A stretch of 64,000 bases of DNA from Lucinisca nassula (GCA_963580285.1 OY757015.1:134486029-134550028), one strand, 5' to 3'; counted from the first letter of the stretch, positions 54,330 through 64,000 are shown. The notes: generated by a model not told the origin, from the letters alone. A program made the numbers and translations.

Positions 54330-55390
54330 AAGGCGAGGCGAAGGTGAAGCCAAATTGGCTTCGCCTTTCGCTCACTTTATAGGATAGGATAACTAAGCCT
54401 CGCCTTTGGCTCGCCTTATAGGATAGTATAACTTAGCCTCGCCTTATAGGATAATATATTTTAGCCCTGCCTTCGGCTCGCCTTATAGGATAGTATAACT
54501 AAGCCTCGCCTTCGGCTCGCCTTATAGGTTAGTAAAACTTAGCCTCGCCTTCGGCTCGCCTTATAGGATAGTATAACTTAGCCTCGCCTTCGGCTCGCCT
54601 TATAGGATAGTATAACTTAGCCTCGCCTTCGGCTTGCCTGATAAGATAGTATAACTTCGGCTCGCCTTATAGGATAGTATAACTATGCCTCGCCTTTGGC
54701 TCGCCAAATAGGATAGTATGACTTCGGCTTCGGCTCGCCTTATAAGATAATATATCTTAGCCTCGCCTTCGGCTCGCCTTATAGGATAGAATAACTTCGG
54801 CTTCGGCTTGCCTTATAAGATAGTATAACTTAGCCTCGCCATTGGATAATATATATGACTTAGCCTCGTCTTTGGCAAGCCTTAAAGGATAGTAATACTA
54901 TAACTTATCCTCGCCTTCGGCTCGCTTTATAGGACAGTATAGCTTATCTTCGCTTCGGTTGACCTTAAAGGACAGTATACCGTAGCCTCTACTCATTGGA
55001 TAGTAAAATTAAGTTTCACCTTCACAGGCCCCCGCCCATCGAGGCTTCGAGTAATAGATTTGGCTGCAAGATGCTTCGTCGCAGAGCTGAAACCGACCAC
55101 ACGTCCGCCAAAAAGATCTAAGTCTGCCCAGGCAAAGCAGTGCGGGTCGGATCGTCCATGCATATAAACCGTATTGGTTTCATCATGCGACAAGGCTTGA
55201 GCTGTCATTTTATCTCAATGTCGGGTTAAGTCCCACAAAACTGGAGGCAACGTAGACGTCCCCAAAATGACCTAAATAGAGCTGAACCTCAATTCAGTCA
55301 TAAATAGAGTCGATGGGAGCGTTAATCCTCAATTCGATCAGTCGGCTTGCCTTATATAATAGTATAATTTAGACTCGCCTTCGGTAGTCA
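54330..55390. repeat. 39-bp minisatellite, split by a SINE
   Basis: Units of cttagcctcgccttcggctc gccttataggatagtataa, about 16 clear copies to 54990, plus remnants at 55340-55385 beyond a SINE-like insertion. The unit carries a small internal inverted repeat (gcctcgcc/ggctcgc). The array ends about 125 bp before the transmembrane exon. Confidence 0.9.
55028..55340 (+). mobile_element. SINE-like family A, copy 9
   Basis: cccccgcccatcgaggcttc through cggttaagtcccacaaaac; the tail region is duplicated and rearranged (gagctgaacctcaattc, then gggagcgttaatcctcaatt). Inserted in the 39-bp minisatellite. Confidence 0.75.
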
Positions 55391-55511
55391 ATTTGGGCCA
55401 GTTTAACCTGTATTTCAGACCAAACTTCAGGCTCCTGTGGCCGCAGACCCCGAAAACGTAACAGAACTCATATATGGGTTAATTCCGGAGCTTTTCGATG
55501 TTTCTTTTCAG

Positions 55512-55819
55512 ACCCGGACAAGTCTGACAACACTAAAATTATCGTCCCTGCTGTCATTGGTGGACTCCTGCTGCTCATCCTGCTGGCTATCATAGCAACA
55601 TACTTCATTACAGTACACAAACGTCCAACGTCAGTCAGTCCTATGCCATCACGGCCGCGGCTCGAGCTGCCGACAGAGACGTACAAGGCACCAAAAAGTG
55701 GAAACAAGACAACCGTTGTGGCGCCAAACACTACCTTGTTGCCCGGTCAGATAGGCGAGCCTTCTATTGTTCCAGGGAAAAAGATAAATCCTTATTCAAC
55801 AACGATAAACAGGTCGTGA
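55512..55819 (+). CDS. cadherin-mucin membrane protein, transmembrane and C-terminal exon
   Basis: Predicted last coding exon: acceptor tgtttcttttcag, phase 1 (matching the donor at 21936), stop TGA at 55817-55819. It encodes about 102 residues: a short polar lead (DPDKSDNTK), a transmembrane helix (IIVPAVIGGLLLLILLAI, extended to about 26 residues), a stop-transfer HKR, and a tail of about 65 residues rich in Pro, Thr and Lys with one ETYKAP site, ending TTINRS. This gives a type I membrane topology with the mucin stalk and cadherin-like domain outside. Overall design recalls mucin-like cadherin-related proteins, but orthology is not claimed. A candidate alternative acceptor lies at 55418. 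No poly-A signal is obvious nearby. The preceding intron is about 33.6 kb. Confidence 0.75.
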
Positions 55820-56009
55820 TACAAGGGGACATTCGTCTGCGGCGTTGCCAGATAGGCCTATTTTACGCATATCCTGAAAAGAAAAAACCTTCAAAAAAGT
55901 GGATGGTGGGATGCCTCTGTTATAGGAAAAAAAATCTTCCGGGTGCGAGCAAATAATGTACTTTTTTAAAGAGTAGCCCTTGGGGTGTGGAAGTTAATTT
56001 TTGTTTCAA

Positions 56010-56252
56010 GGGGAATGGGAACACCTAGCAGAGTTTTCCGCCATTTTTCAAAGGGAGACAACTTTCGGGACTTCCTGTTCGCTTTTCTGTAAGCCCTGTC
56101 CCGCTGAAAAAGGGGTCTACTCTTAAAGGAAAGAATTTGCTCCTCAGGAGCAAATTCTTTCCTTTAAGAGTGGACCCCTTTTGACATGAGAGACAAAAAT
56201 ACTTTTGCAGGAGTTGCCTCCCCTGAAGGTGTTCCCATTCCCCTTAAAGTAA
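56010..56252. mobile_element. nested-palindrome MITE
   Basis: Outer inverted repeats aaggggaatgggaacacct / aggtgttcccattcccctt. The inner near-perfect palindrome is at 56110-56180 (aaaggaaagaatttgctcct / aggagcaaattctttccttt). No ORF. It lies within 200-450 bp of the gene's stop codon and could be part of the 3' UTR. Confidence 0.75.
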
Positions 56253-56292
56253 ACTTTTGTTTTATGTTATGCGTTTCAGCTCACCTGCGCAC

Positions 56293-56506
56293 TTAACCCT
56301 TGTCCTGCTGAATATTTAAATATGCTACACCCACTACTGATTATCAGCCAATCAGATTACTTGATGCAAATTATTGCAGCAAATTCATAAACTGGATGGC
56401 AAACAATGAAGATCCTGATCAGATGGCTTCTTCAGAAGCCATCTGATCTGGATCTTCATTGTTTGAAAGATAAGGCAAATCCGGGCTCAGCAGGACAAGG
56501 GTTAAG
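56293..56506. mobile_element. MITE family G, copy 1 (intact)
   Basis: Terminal inverted repeats cttaacccttgtcctgctga / tcagcaggacaagggttaag (perfect). Internal hairpin gatcagatggcttct / agaagccatctgatc. About 214 bp. Confidence 0.85.
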
Positions 56507-56929
56507 ATGAGCTACTGTTATCACCCTTTGTCCGTCGTATGTCCGTCTTCAGCATTTATGTTGTTCATCCTCTAGAGGCCGTATTTTTGCTTAAACCTTC
56601 CTGAAACTATACCTGAATGTTTGTCTTTATTATACATGGGTCAAGTTTGAATATGAGTCATGTGTGGTCAAAAACTAGGTTTCCAGCTCAAATTTCTTTA
56701 AAACCTTGTTCACCCCCCAGAGACCACAGTTTTGCTTCAGTCTTCATGAAACTATACCAGAAAGTTTGCCTTGATAATATGTTGACCAAGATCAATTATG
56801 AGTCATGTTGGGTCAAAACTTAGGTCACTAGGTCAAATTGCTTTAAAACACTGTACACCATTCAGAGACCACAGTTTTGCTTTAATCTTCATAAAACTAT
56901 ACAAGACAGTTTGTCTTGATGAGCTTTCG

Positions 56930-57215
56930 GTAACATAGAAGTGAGAGCAATGATCGATACAATTAACCCACAGCTTCCACCAGCGACAGTAAATGGAAAG
57001 AAACACAAACACGAAACATCCAGACCACAATGGAAACATCAACAGCGAAAAGCCCAAAAGACAGTAACTTTCCCACAGAATGGTCACTGTGCTATCCAAA
57101 ACAAAAACATACAAGCGATACACACACTCAAAGACAAACCATAATAAAAGTAAGCTTCGACAGAAGAACCTCCTTGGAACGGTCAGTGAAACGAATTCCA
57201 ATGGGGGAAGAGGGC
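56930..57215 (-). mobile_element. PLE 3' terminus fragment, inverted
   Basis: Inverse of the PLE 3' region: agaagtgagagcaatgatcg at its terminus to aaaccgccttgg-like acctccttggaacggtcagt and the remnant of the hairpin (gaaacgaattccaatggggg). Confidence 0.75.
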
Positions 57216-57309
57216 TTTAAATTCGAATATGAGTCATATCGAAACAAAACCTAGCTCACTTGTCAAATTGCTTTATAACTTTGTTCAACCTCTACAGGCC
57301 ACAGTTCTT

Positions 57310-57537
57310 CTGCACACTTCTTAACCCTTATCTTGCTGAATATTCATCTAAGCCACACCCATTTCGTTATATCAACCAATCAAATTACTTGATGTAATTT
57401 ATTGCTACAAATTTATATATGGAATGTCAAACACTGTAGATCCTGATCAGATGGCTTCTTCAGAAGACATCTGATCTGGATCTACACTGTTTGCAAAGAT
57501 AGGGGTTGTCGTGAACAGCAAGATAAGGGTTAAAACT
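57310..57537. mobile_element. MITE family G, copy 2
   Basis: Ends cttaacccttatcttgctga / agcaagataagggttaa; hairpin gatcagatggcttct / agaagacatctgatc. Confidence 0.8.
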
Positions 57538-57905
57538 ATACCAGAATGTTTGTCTTGATAGTCTCTTTGTCATCTTCGAATATGGGTCATGTTGGGTCAA
57601 AACTAGGTCTCTGGGTCAAATTGCTGTAAAACCTTGTTCGCCATCCAGCAACCACAGTTTTGTTTCAATCTTCATGAAACTGTACCAGAAAGTCTGTCTT
57701 GATAATATCTTTCTCAAGTTCGAATATGGGTCCTTTCCAATGTTAAACTAGGTCTTTAGGGGTCAAATTGTTTTAATATTTTATTCATCCTCTTGAAGCT
57801 ACAGTTTTGCTTCAGTCTTCGTGGAACTATACCAGAATGTTTGTCTTGATGATATCTTGCTAAAATTTGAATATGAGTCATAATGCGTCCATTATGGACC
57901 TCTTG

Positions 57906-58445
57906 TTTATATTGAAATAACTTCTTCTTGCACGTGTGTAACAAGAGCAATGTACAGGTTTGACCATTCAATATTTTGGGTATGTTATTGCTGCTGTTGT
58001 TGCTGTATGATTTAACTGGTGATCCATCAAACACGCTTGTTCATCAGGGACAAGCTGTTCAAAGGTAACGATTTTGTCAGTTTACATAGCGTTAAAACTT
58101 TGAAGATGAATTATGGCAAAATGCTTAGCTACCTGCACCCTTTTGCTACAAAATTACCAGTGTATTAGTTTTTGTACATGCTACAACAGTTAAATGAAGC
58201 CTTCCAGGTGTAGTGGTTATGCTACTCGCATTATAAGCCAGGGGCCAGTTTCATCAAAGCATTTGCGTCGTATTTTCGTCTTAGAAAGATCTTACGAAGT
58301 TCTTACGACAAAATTCCTGTTTCATCAGCGATGTTCGCACTTTTGTCGTATTCCTGAGATGAATATTAAGGCATCGTAAATTGACATACATGTATTGGTC
58401 TTAAACTCACTATATGTTAACTTTTCAATTAATTTTGGAAGCTGA
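57906..58445. other. unassigned sequence
   Basis: 58202-58250 (gtgtagtggttatgctactc, then taagccaggggccag) looks like a truncated tRNA-type SINE head. 58245-58380 has cagtttcatcaaagc and ctgtttcatcagcgat, possibly an old short repeat. No gene. Confidence 0.35.
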
Positions 58446-58720
58446 TGTTTAATTTGAGGTTTAACGTCCCCGTAAACACAGTATAGGTCATTTCGGAGAC
58501 GCTGGGACTTTTACCCGATATTGAGATGAAATGATGAACCTGACGCCCAATGAAACCAATAGGGTTTATAAGCATTGACGGTCCAACTCCCACCGCTTTG
58601 CCTGGGCAGGCTTAGATCCCCTAAGCGGTTTGCCAGTACTCGTGTGCGGGACGGTTTTAGCTCTGCGTGGAAGCATCATGCAGCACTTCTATTTCTTCAA
58701 GCCCCGATGGGCGGGGGCCA
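58446..58720 (-). mobile_element. SINE-like family A, copy 10
   Basis: gtttaatttgaggtttaacg, then an internal deletion (gagacgctgggacttttacc), ending cttcaagccccgatgggcgg. Confidence 0.8.
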
Positions 58721-58739
58721 ACACTGATGAATGTAGTTA

Positions 58740-58985
58740 ACGACATAAAGTGCACCTGTGTCACCGAGGATGGCCCATTACTTATACTAGCCTATGCAAT
58801 GAAGACCCTCTCGAACTTGGACCCACTGTCACAATCGTTAAATGGATTTGGAATGCACTATTTTCTTTGTTTTTAAAACAGAGATTGTATGTTGTCCTCA
58901 GAACCGCCTCGTCACTGTGCTTACTAATTAACAGGGTGTTAGTTAAAACCGTTCTAGCGAGTACCCACAGCCTACGATAAACCCA
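58740..58985. mobile_element. hairpin MITE family C, eroded copy l
   Basis: Only tcctcagaaccgcctcgtca and accgttctagcgagtaccc remain of the hairpin, separated by about 40 bp of unrelated sequence. Confidence 0.5.
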
Positions 58986-59215
58986 TTGATTAAAATGAAG
59001 ATTCAGTTTACCTCAAATCGACAAACAAACAAAAACATATTAAGGTTTAAATAAAAAATGATAGTCTTACTTACTGGCATTTCGTTTGCCTTTCTGTTGA
59101 TTATGTAATGCATGAAAGTGAATGTAATTATAGAATCTATTGTTTCAGGTCAGTTTCTCTTAACTGACTTCATAAAAGTATTAGAGTTAACAATTGTAGC
59201 AAAACTTTGACAATC

Positions 59216-59540
59216 ATTACGAAAACACACCTCTACAAATACATTGTAAAAATGACGAAAAAAGAAGACAAAAAAAGTTATATTTCTCTTATTTCTGCTC
59301 CAAATACAGAATTTTGATACACGCTAGAAACGCTTCGATTAGGCGGTCCTTACCAGTACCCACAATTTATATTTTTCTGCTCAAAATAAAGTTTCTGGGT
59401 ACACATTAGAAACGCCTCGATGAGGCGGTTCTTACGAGCAGAAATAACAATAAAAATAAGGTTTACCCCAGTAAACCCCAGATTTACTATATAAAAATGT
59501 GGGGTTCAAGTGGGTCAAATTAAATAGACATGTTTTCATG
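59216..59540 (-). mobile_element. hairpin MITE family C, copy m
   Basis: Starts cattacgaaaacacacctct and ends aatagacatgttttcatgtt. It carries two partly overlapping hairpin regions (59330-59365 and 59395-59435), as if the centre was duplicated. Confidence 0.7.
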
Positions 59541-59659
59541 TTGACTCTGGTACCTTCATGTATGAAACATTGTAATATTAATGTTGCATACATTTTCAAA
59601 TTAACGACTTATTTTGGTGAAACGCAAAGTTTAGCTTGTACGAACAAGCTGCACTGTTT

Positions 59660-59995
59660 TGATGAAATGACAACTCAAGCCCTGTCGTCCAATGAAACCA
59701 ATAGAGTTTATAAGCATGGTCGGTCCGACTCACACCGCTTGCCAGGGTCGCGGGCGGTCGGTTTCAGCTCTGCGTGGAAGTATCGTGCAGCCCATCTATT
59801 TCTTCCAACCCCGATGGGCCTCGGCTGGTGGTGCGAGTCGGACCGTTCATGCATAAAAACCCTATTGGTTTCATTGAGCAGCAGGGCTTGAGAAGTCATT
59901 TTATCTCAATGTCGAGTAAAAGACCTACAAAGTTGGAAGCAACGTCTCCAAAATGATATTGTTGACGGGGACGTTCAATCGCAATTCAAACAAAC
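59660..59995. mobile_element. inverted pair of SINE-like family A fragments (copies 11 and 12)
   Basis: 59660-59824 is an inverted partial copy (ccaatgaaaccaatagagtt ... tcttccaaccccgatgggcc). 59825-59995 is a direct partial copy (ggtgcgagtcggaccgttca ... gacggggacgttcaatcgc). They meet at cctcggctggtgg and share about 60 bp, so the pair can fold back. Confidence 0.75.
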
Positions 59996-60173
59996 GAGCA
60001 AAAACTCAGTAGACAATCAACAATGAATAAACTTTGAAACAACGTTGTCACGGTGAAACAACTTTGTTACAATGTGTAGGGAATTGACTGTTTCGGCTTA
60101 TTGATTGACTACCATGATCTATATTCAGGTGTCAAAACGTTTTTTTCACTCTTATTAAAAAGGGTCCACTCTC

Positions 60174-60520
60174 ATCACGAAAACATACTTTTGATCACAT
60201 GACGTAATTATGACGTCATATCGACGTCAGTACAACGTCATGACGTTATTGCAACGTCACATCAACGTCGGTGCAACGTCATGACGTTGCACCGACGTTG
60301 ATTTGACGTTGCCCTTGCGACGTGTGCCTGCTGGGATAAAGAAAAACTGGGGATTACAGGGGTAAACCTTATTTTTCTTATTTTTGCTCTAAAATATAAA
60401 TTGTTGAACCCACAATCTATATTTCGAGCAGAAATAATTTAAATATCACTTTTTTCAGCTTACAATTTTCGCTTTTTTGGCGGTATAATTTACCATGTAT
60501 TAGTATGGGCGTGTTCTTGT
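60174..60520. mobile_element. hairpin MITE family C, copy n, interrupted
   Basis: Left end catcacgaaaacatactt; the body resumes at about 60338 (ataaagaaaaactggggatt) and ends tatgggcgtgttcttgtaat. The hairpin is collapsed to aaattgttgaacccacaatc. Confidence 0.7.
60192..60337. mobile_element. palindromic repeat family J, copy 2
   Basis: Dense cgtcat/gacgtt text with inverted symmetry (cgtcggtgcaacgtcatgac / gttgcaccgacgttg), closing gtgtgcctgctggg as in 21960-22050. It interrupts MITE C copy n. Confidence 0.65.
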
Positions 60521-60711
60521 AATGTGAAAGGAAATAACTTGTCCCTTAGTATGATTTACTAACATGATGGAATTATAAATGCTCTTTTATGAATGTTTAT
60601 TCTCCACTATTTAACATGAACTTTCACACTTTATATATTGAAAAAGTTATTTTTTCAATTATATGGGTGTTTGAGATATCTTAGATTTTTGTAAAGAGCG
60701 AAGGAGTCGTA
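60521..60711. other. unassigned sequence
   Basis: AT-rich, nothing recognised. Confidence 0.4.
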
Positions 60712-60873
60712 TACACAGTAGGGGTTCTGGGACAATTTCTCATCCCCACACTGTGGGGGCACCCACCCCCCCGGGTCGGCCCCGCTGAGTGGGGATGCCG
60801 AGGTTCTGGGACAATTTTTTCATCCCCGCACTGTGGGCCCCCCCCCCCGGGTCGGCCCCGACCGAGAGGGGAT
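60712..60873. repeat. GC-rich tandem duplication (about 78 bp unit, two copies)
   Basis: gttctgggacaatttctcat ... cccccgggtcggccccgctg and its repeat ending in gaccgagaggggatgc. Sharp GC contrast with the surroundings. Just upstream of the TFIIS-like reading frame. Confidence 0.7.
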
Positions 60874-60930
60874 GCAATAGAATAAAATATTTGTTTGCCT
60901 GCCATATCGCATGACCAACGCGTGAGTAGC

Positions 60931-61421
60931 CTGCGCTCGCGCTGTGCGACGAGCAGCGCAGCCGTAATTTCGCCCAACGAATTGAACGCGGGTGCTACAA
61001 CGCAGCGATTACCCGGTGTGTGGAATCAGACAGCGCTTATAGCCGCCAGTGGGACTCTCCGATGTTCGTAAAAATCTAGATCGTCCTGGCCAACATAGAC
61101 ACCATAGGCACAATACTGAGCAAGGTAGAGGGTGGAGGATGGGCCCTAGATAGGCTTGCCTCAGGGGTTTTGCTTTCGAATGTTTTTGGTAAAATGACGG
61201 CAACTGAGCTGTGTCCCATGGCCGGGAAGACCGAACGCGACGAGGTAACGCGCCGTCTTAGCCAAAATGTCATAGAAAAAACTGCCACGCTCTTCGCCTG
61301 TCCCCGTTGCCACAGACGAAACCACACATACCGCCAGGTTCAGATCGGCGCCGGAGACGAGCCATCGACCTTTATATGCACCTGCAACGAATGTGGAGAA
61401 CACTATGAGGGGTTCGCGTAA
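60931..61421 (+). pseudogene. TFIIS-like transcription elongation factor, one in-frame stop
   Basis: One frame reads ALALCDEQRSRNFAQRIERG then CYNAAITRCVESDSAYSRQW, resembling the helical central domain of TFIIS. After a TAG at 61077-61079 it continues in the same frame to ELCPMAGKTERDEVTRRLSQ, the linker before the ribbon, and ends with a complete TFIIS zinc ribbon: CPRC and CNEC pairs with the acidic DEP tip between them (about 61302-61410), stop at 61422. TFIIS rescues backtracked RNA polymerase II; short versions also occur in large DNA viruses. No intron is visible and the base composition is GC-rich, so a retrocopy or a viral-type insertion are both possible. The single stop could also be a sequencing error. 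It lies about 700 bp from the Polinton-type polymerase. Confidence 0.6.
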
Positions 61422-61554
61422 ACAGACTAAATTCCTGCGAACCGCGGGGCCAGCTGACTGGTCGATGATTTAGACAATATTAATATATAGACTATAAAGA
61501 GAACACAATGCGGGAGTGTGCTTGGATCAAGGTCAGAACAAATGAATAAAAATA
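61422..61554. other. spacer
   Basis: Nothing recognised. Confidence 0.4.
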
Positions 61555-62127
61555 AAAAATGAGTTCCTTTAAGAGCAATGAAAACATTCATAAGAAAGAA
61601 GATGGGTCATACTACGTAGTTTCGGCTAATAAAGCCTCATCAGTGACCCTGTAATGATCCGGCAACGAAAGCCAGAGGAAACATGCTGCAAATTTGAGAA
61701 TTTCGAACAGGCAGTCGATTCAAAGACTGATATAAATCAAAATGGGGTCCAAATAATTAAAAACCTGTCTAGAATATGAGTCTAAACCAATAATTTATTT
61801 CTGATTTCTCAGAATATTCACGCTGATCTCAAAGGACCAAAAGTAAAATATAAACTGCACTATGGTTGATGTACGGGGAGACGTTTTACGGCCGCAACAC
61901 GGCACAACACCAGCTGCAGTGAAGGCAAATAAAAATCAAAAATGAGTTCCTTTAAGAGCAATGAAAACATTCATAAGAAAGAAGATGGGTCATACTACGT
62001 AGTTTCGGCTAATAAAGCCTCATCAGTGACCCTGTAATGATCCGGCAACGAAAGCCAGAGGAAACATACTGCAAATTTGAGAATTTCGAACAGGCAGTCG
62101 ATTCAAAGACTGATATAAATCAAAATG
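61555..62127. repeat. pair of about 190-bp direct repeats
   Basis: aaaaatgagttcctttaaga through gactgatataaatcaaaatg occurs at about 61555-61745 and again at about 61938-62127, nearly identical. Both contain acgtagtttcggctaataaa then gcctcatcagtgaccctg, also found diverged at 44243-44400. The block between them ends with a short open frame (tgtacggggagacgttttac, 61870-61923) that may be a displaced piece of the polymerase gene. The pair could be the terminal repeats of a small PLE-related insertion into the polymerase gene (inference). Confidence 0.6.
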
Positions 62128-64000
62128 GCTGTAGTGCCCCAGATCAGTAGCAAGCTCGAGGAAGAGATCGAGGCGCTAGGTGGTTTTGTTTGTTTGATTT
62201 GAGGTTTAACGTCCCCGTCAACACTGTATAGGTCATTTTGGAGACGTTGCTTCCAATTTTGTGGGACTTTTACCCGACATTGAGATGAAAAGACATCTCA
62301 AGCCCTGTCGCCCAATGAAACCAATAGGGTTTATTGGCATGGACGGTCCGCCTCGCACCGCGGTTCCTGGACAGGCTTAGATCCTCTAAGCGGTTTACCA
62401 GTACTAGTGTGCGGGCCGGATTCAGCTCTGCCTGGAAGCATCGTGCAGCCCATATATTTCTTCAAGCCCCTACGGCGCTAGGTGGTATGAAATTTCAGTT
62501 GGCTCTCAAGATTCAGCTTCGGAAGGACAAACCAGACGGTAGTGAGGAGTACACAACCCCCGTGCTGCGCCACAAACAGGAGGCCCTTCTCCAGGCCAGC
62601 GAAATCAAGGGGGCTCTCGATAAAACCTTCTCACAGATCCAGGAAACACTCGAAAAGTGGACACAGAGAGGGTCTGGCTGGGTTGTAGATCAGGTACAGA
62701 CCCTTTGTCTGGACATTGCCAGATATCAACCTCTTCGGGGTAGGTCCTACATTCCACTCCCAGCAGAATTAAGATATAAGAAGGCACTGGTTAACATAAA
62801 GAACAAGGACCAAGACTGCTTTCGATGGACGCTCCGAGCGGCTCTGGCAAATCCGCCACCACCATATCACCCAGAGTTGGTATCCTACCAATGATGGTCT
62901 GAACTTCGAAGGGATTGATAGTCCCACACCCATCTCTCAGATCTATAAAGTGGAGCGGCAGAACAACCTAGCCATCAATGTCTTTGGCTGGGAAAAGGGC
63001 ATCACTGTCCTTCGTCTAAGCACACAACCACAAGAGATACCAAGGATCAATATGCTGCTGATCAGTGCGAATGAAAATCGCTTGCACTACACCTGTATAA
63101 AGAACTTCAACCGCTTCCTCTACAACCAAAGCAAGCACCGTGAGCGCAAGTATTTCTGTGAGCGCTGTCTTCATGGTTACAAGAGAGAAAACCTACCGGG
63201 GGCCCACAAGCTCGAGAGCGAAGGCATCGGCCAGAGGGCTGTCCGGGTGGAGATGCCAGAAGAGGGTAAGAACAAGCTCACCTTCCAGAATTACCACAAG
63301 CAACAACCAACCCCTTCGTCATCTTTGCGGATTTTGAGGCCCTCACCACCAAGATCGAGGGACCCGAACAAGATCCTACAAAAAGCAACATCCCAAAGAA
63401 CACAACAACACGAGGCTTGCAGCTACTGCTATATCGTGGTGCGGTGTGATGGAACAACAAAGCCGCCTGTCGAGTATCGCGGCCCAAATGCAGCAGGGCA
63501 CTTCTTAAAATCACTCCAGGAGGAGGAGTGCGAGCCAACCCTAAAAACATAAGGATGACACGATATGACTGTCGGGCCCATAACAATGCCACGAAATGCT
63601 ATATATGCGAAAAACAGCCAGACGGTGACTCTGTCCGCGACCACTTTCATATCACAGGTAAATATAGAGGGGCAGCTCACAACGCCTGCAACCTTAAGCT
63701 GAGGCTAAGCCCAAAGACCAGCGTCATTCCCGCGGCGTTCCACGACCTCAGGGGGTACGACTCCCACCTGCTCATGCAGGCTATCTCGAAGGTCGAAGGC
63801 AGAGTCTCCTGCATCCCCAGTAACACAGAAAAATACATCTCCTTCTCTCTGGGACAGCTCCGTTTCATCGATAGCGCCCAGTTCCTGCTCGCTTCCCTCG
63901 ACAAACTGGTGGCGTCAAACCGGCCAGAGTCTTTCAAGATCACGTCCCAATACGAACCAAACCGTCAGAGGTTCCAGCTCTTGGCCAGGAAGGGCGTCTA
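62128..64000 (+). pseudogene. Polinton-type (protein-primed) DNA polymerase B, N-terminal part, broken
   Basis: Family B polymerase of Polinton/Maverick elements, which replicate their own DNA; related genes occur in animal viruses. Visible landmarks: YIPLPAELRYKKALVNIKN (about 62750), a Cys-type finger FCERC (about 63153), VIFADFEAL (Exo I with D-x-E, about 63313), a CYICEKQ...DHFHITGKYRGAAH region (about 63598-63675), GYDSHLLMQ (Exo II, about 63758) and YISFSLGQLRFIDS (about 63835), running off the right edge. Breaks: a SINE-like insertion (62184-62473), and frame changes near 62880-62950 and 63300-63310, with a stop near 63445. Integrase, ATPase and capsid genes, and the catalytic palm, are not in the window. 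Confidence 0.8.
62184..62473 (-). mobile_element. SINE-like family A, copy 13, with target duplication
   Basis: Inverted, nearly consensus (ttttgtttgtttgatttgag ... ttcaagcccctac). Perfect 12-bp duplication ggcgctaggtgg at 62172-62183 and 62474-62485 inside the polymerase gene. It fixes the ends of family A: tail at 62184 side, head at 62473 side. Confidence 0.92.

Larger units (their letters stand above)
56507..57905 (+). repeat. tandem repeat S1-like element, third array
   Basis: Starts agatgagctactgttatcac followed by ccgtcgtatgtccgtctt; units carry tagaggccacagttttgctt, cttcatgaaactataccaga and tcaagttcgaatatgggtca; closes gcgtccattatggacctctt. Interrupted by a PLE fragment (56930-57215) and MITE G copy 2 (57310-57537). 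Confidence 0.75.

Noticed and set aside
55419..55460. Extra 39-bp exon between tatttcag and aacgtaac ahead of the transmembrane exon
   Set aside because: It keeps phase 1 but adds only basic residues, and the donor is weak; kept as an alternative acceptor only.
1..64000. CRISPR arrays, operons or ribosome binding sites
   Set aside because: The tandem repeats lack a repeat/spacer structure and the window is eukaryotic.

Overview
The window looks like an intron-rich stretch of a metazoan nuclear genome, most probably a bivalve mollusc. It has long phase-1 introns, short exons with GT/AG borders, and very dense mobile DNA: Penelope-like elements, SINE-like retroposons, hairpin MITEs, mariner, tandem-core elements resembling bivalve 'pearl' elements, and a Polinton-type DNA polymerase. 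Species cannot be named from the sequence alone. No bacterial gene organisation is present.

The only host gene I can assemble runs on the + strand across most of the window. Four exons (about 6449-6544, 11840-11959, 18879-21935, 55512-55819) share intron phase 1 and join into one reading frame. They encode part of a cadherin-like extracellular domain, a roughly 1000-residue Thr/Ser/Gln/Pro mucin-like stalk built on an 11-residue repeat, a single transmembrane helix and a short cytoplasmic tail with a stop codon. The 5' part of the gene must lie left of the window. Introns of about 5.3, 6.9 and 33.6 kb hold nearly everything else.

Layout: 1-6.4 kb, a 42-bp minisatellite split by a retroelement remnant, a SINE and a 5'-truncated Penelope-like element (PLE). 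6.5-18.9 kb, a mariner element, many hairpin MITEs and SINE-like copies around exon 2. 18.9-22 kb, the mucin exon. 22-24.6 kb, tandem repeats of about 110-120 bp. 24.7-36.7 kb, PLEs in tandem and inverted arrangement; one long copy, with GIY-YIG-like, Cys/His and RT regions in that order, is split by a 4.6-kb inverted-repeat element that itself holds a 2.07-kb hAT-like element. 36.7-39.4 kb, more tandem repeats and MITEs. 39.76-52.38 kb, a 12.6-kb unit with matching inverted ends and an ATAAC target duplication, filled with nested insertions. 52.4-55.5 kb, a 39-bp minisatellite before exon 4. 55.8-64 kb, downstream of the gene: more MITEs and SINEs, a broken TFIIS-like gene and a broken Polinton-type DNA polymerase B running off the right edge.

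The best candidates for undescribed biology are (i) a base-paired RNA fold in the PLE 3' region, supported by compensatory changes between copies; (ii) the 12.6-kb unit, which carries a short motif in opposite orientations in its two halves; and (iii) the cadherin-mucin membrane gene, missed by single-ORF reading. All calls come from reading the sequence by eye; copy boundaries are usually good to about 10-20 bases unless target duplications fix them.
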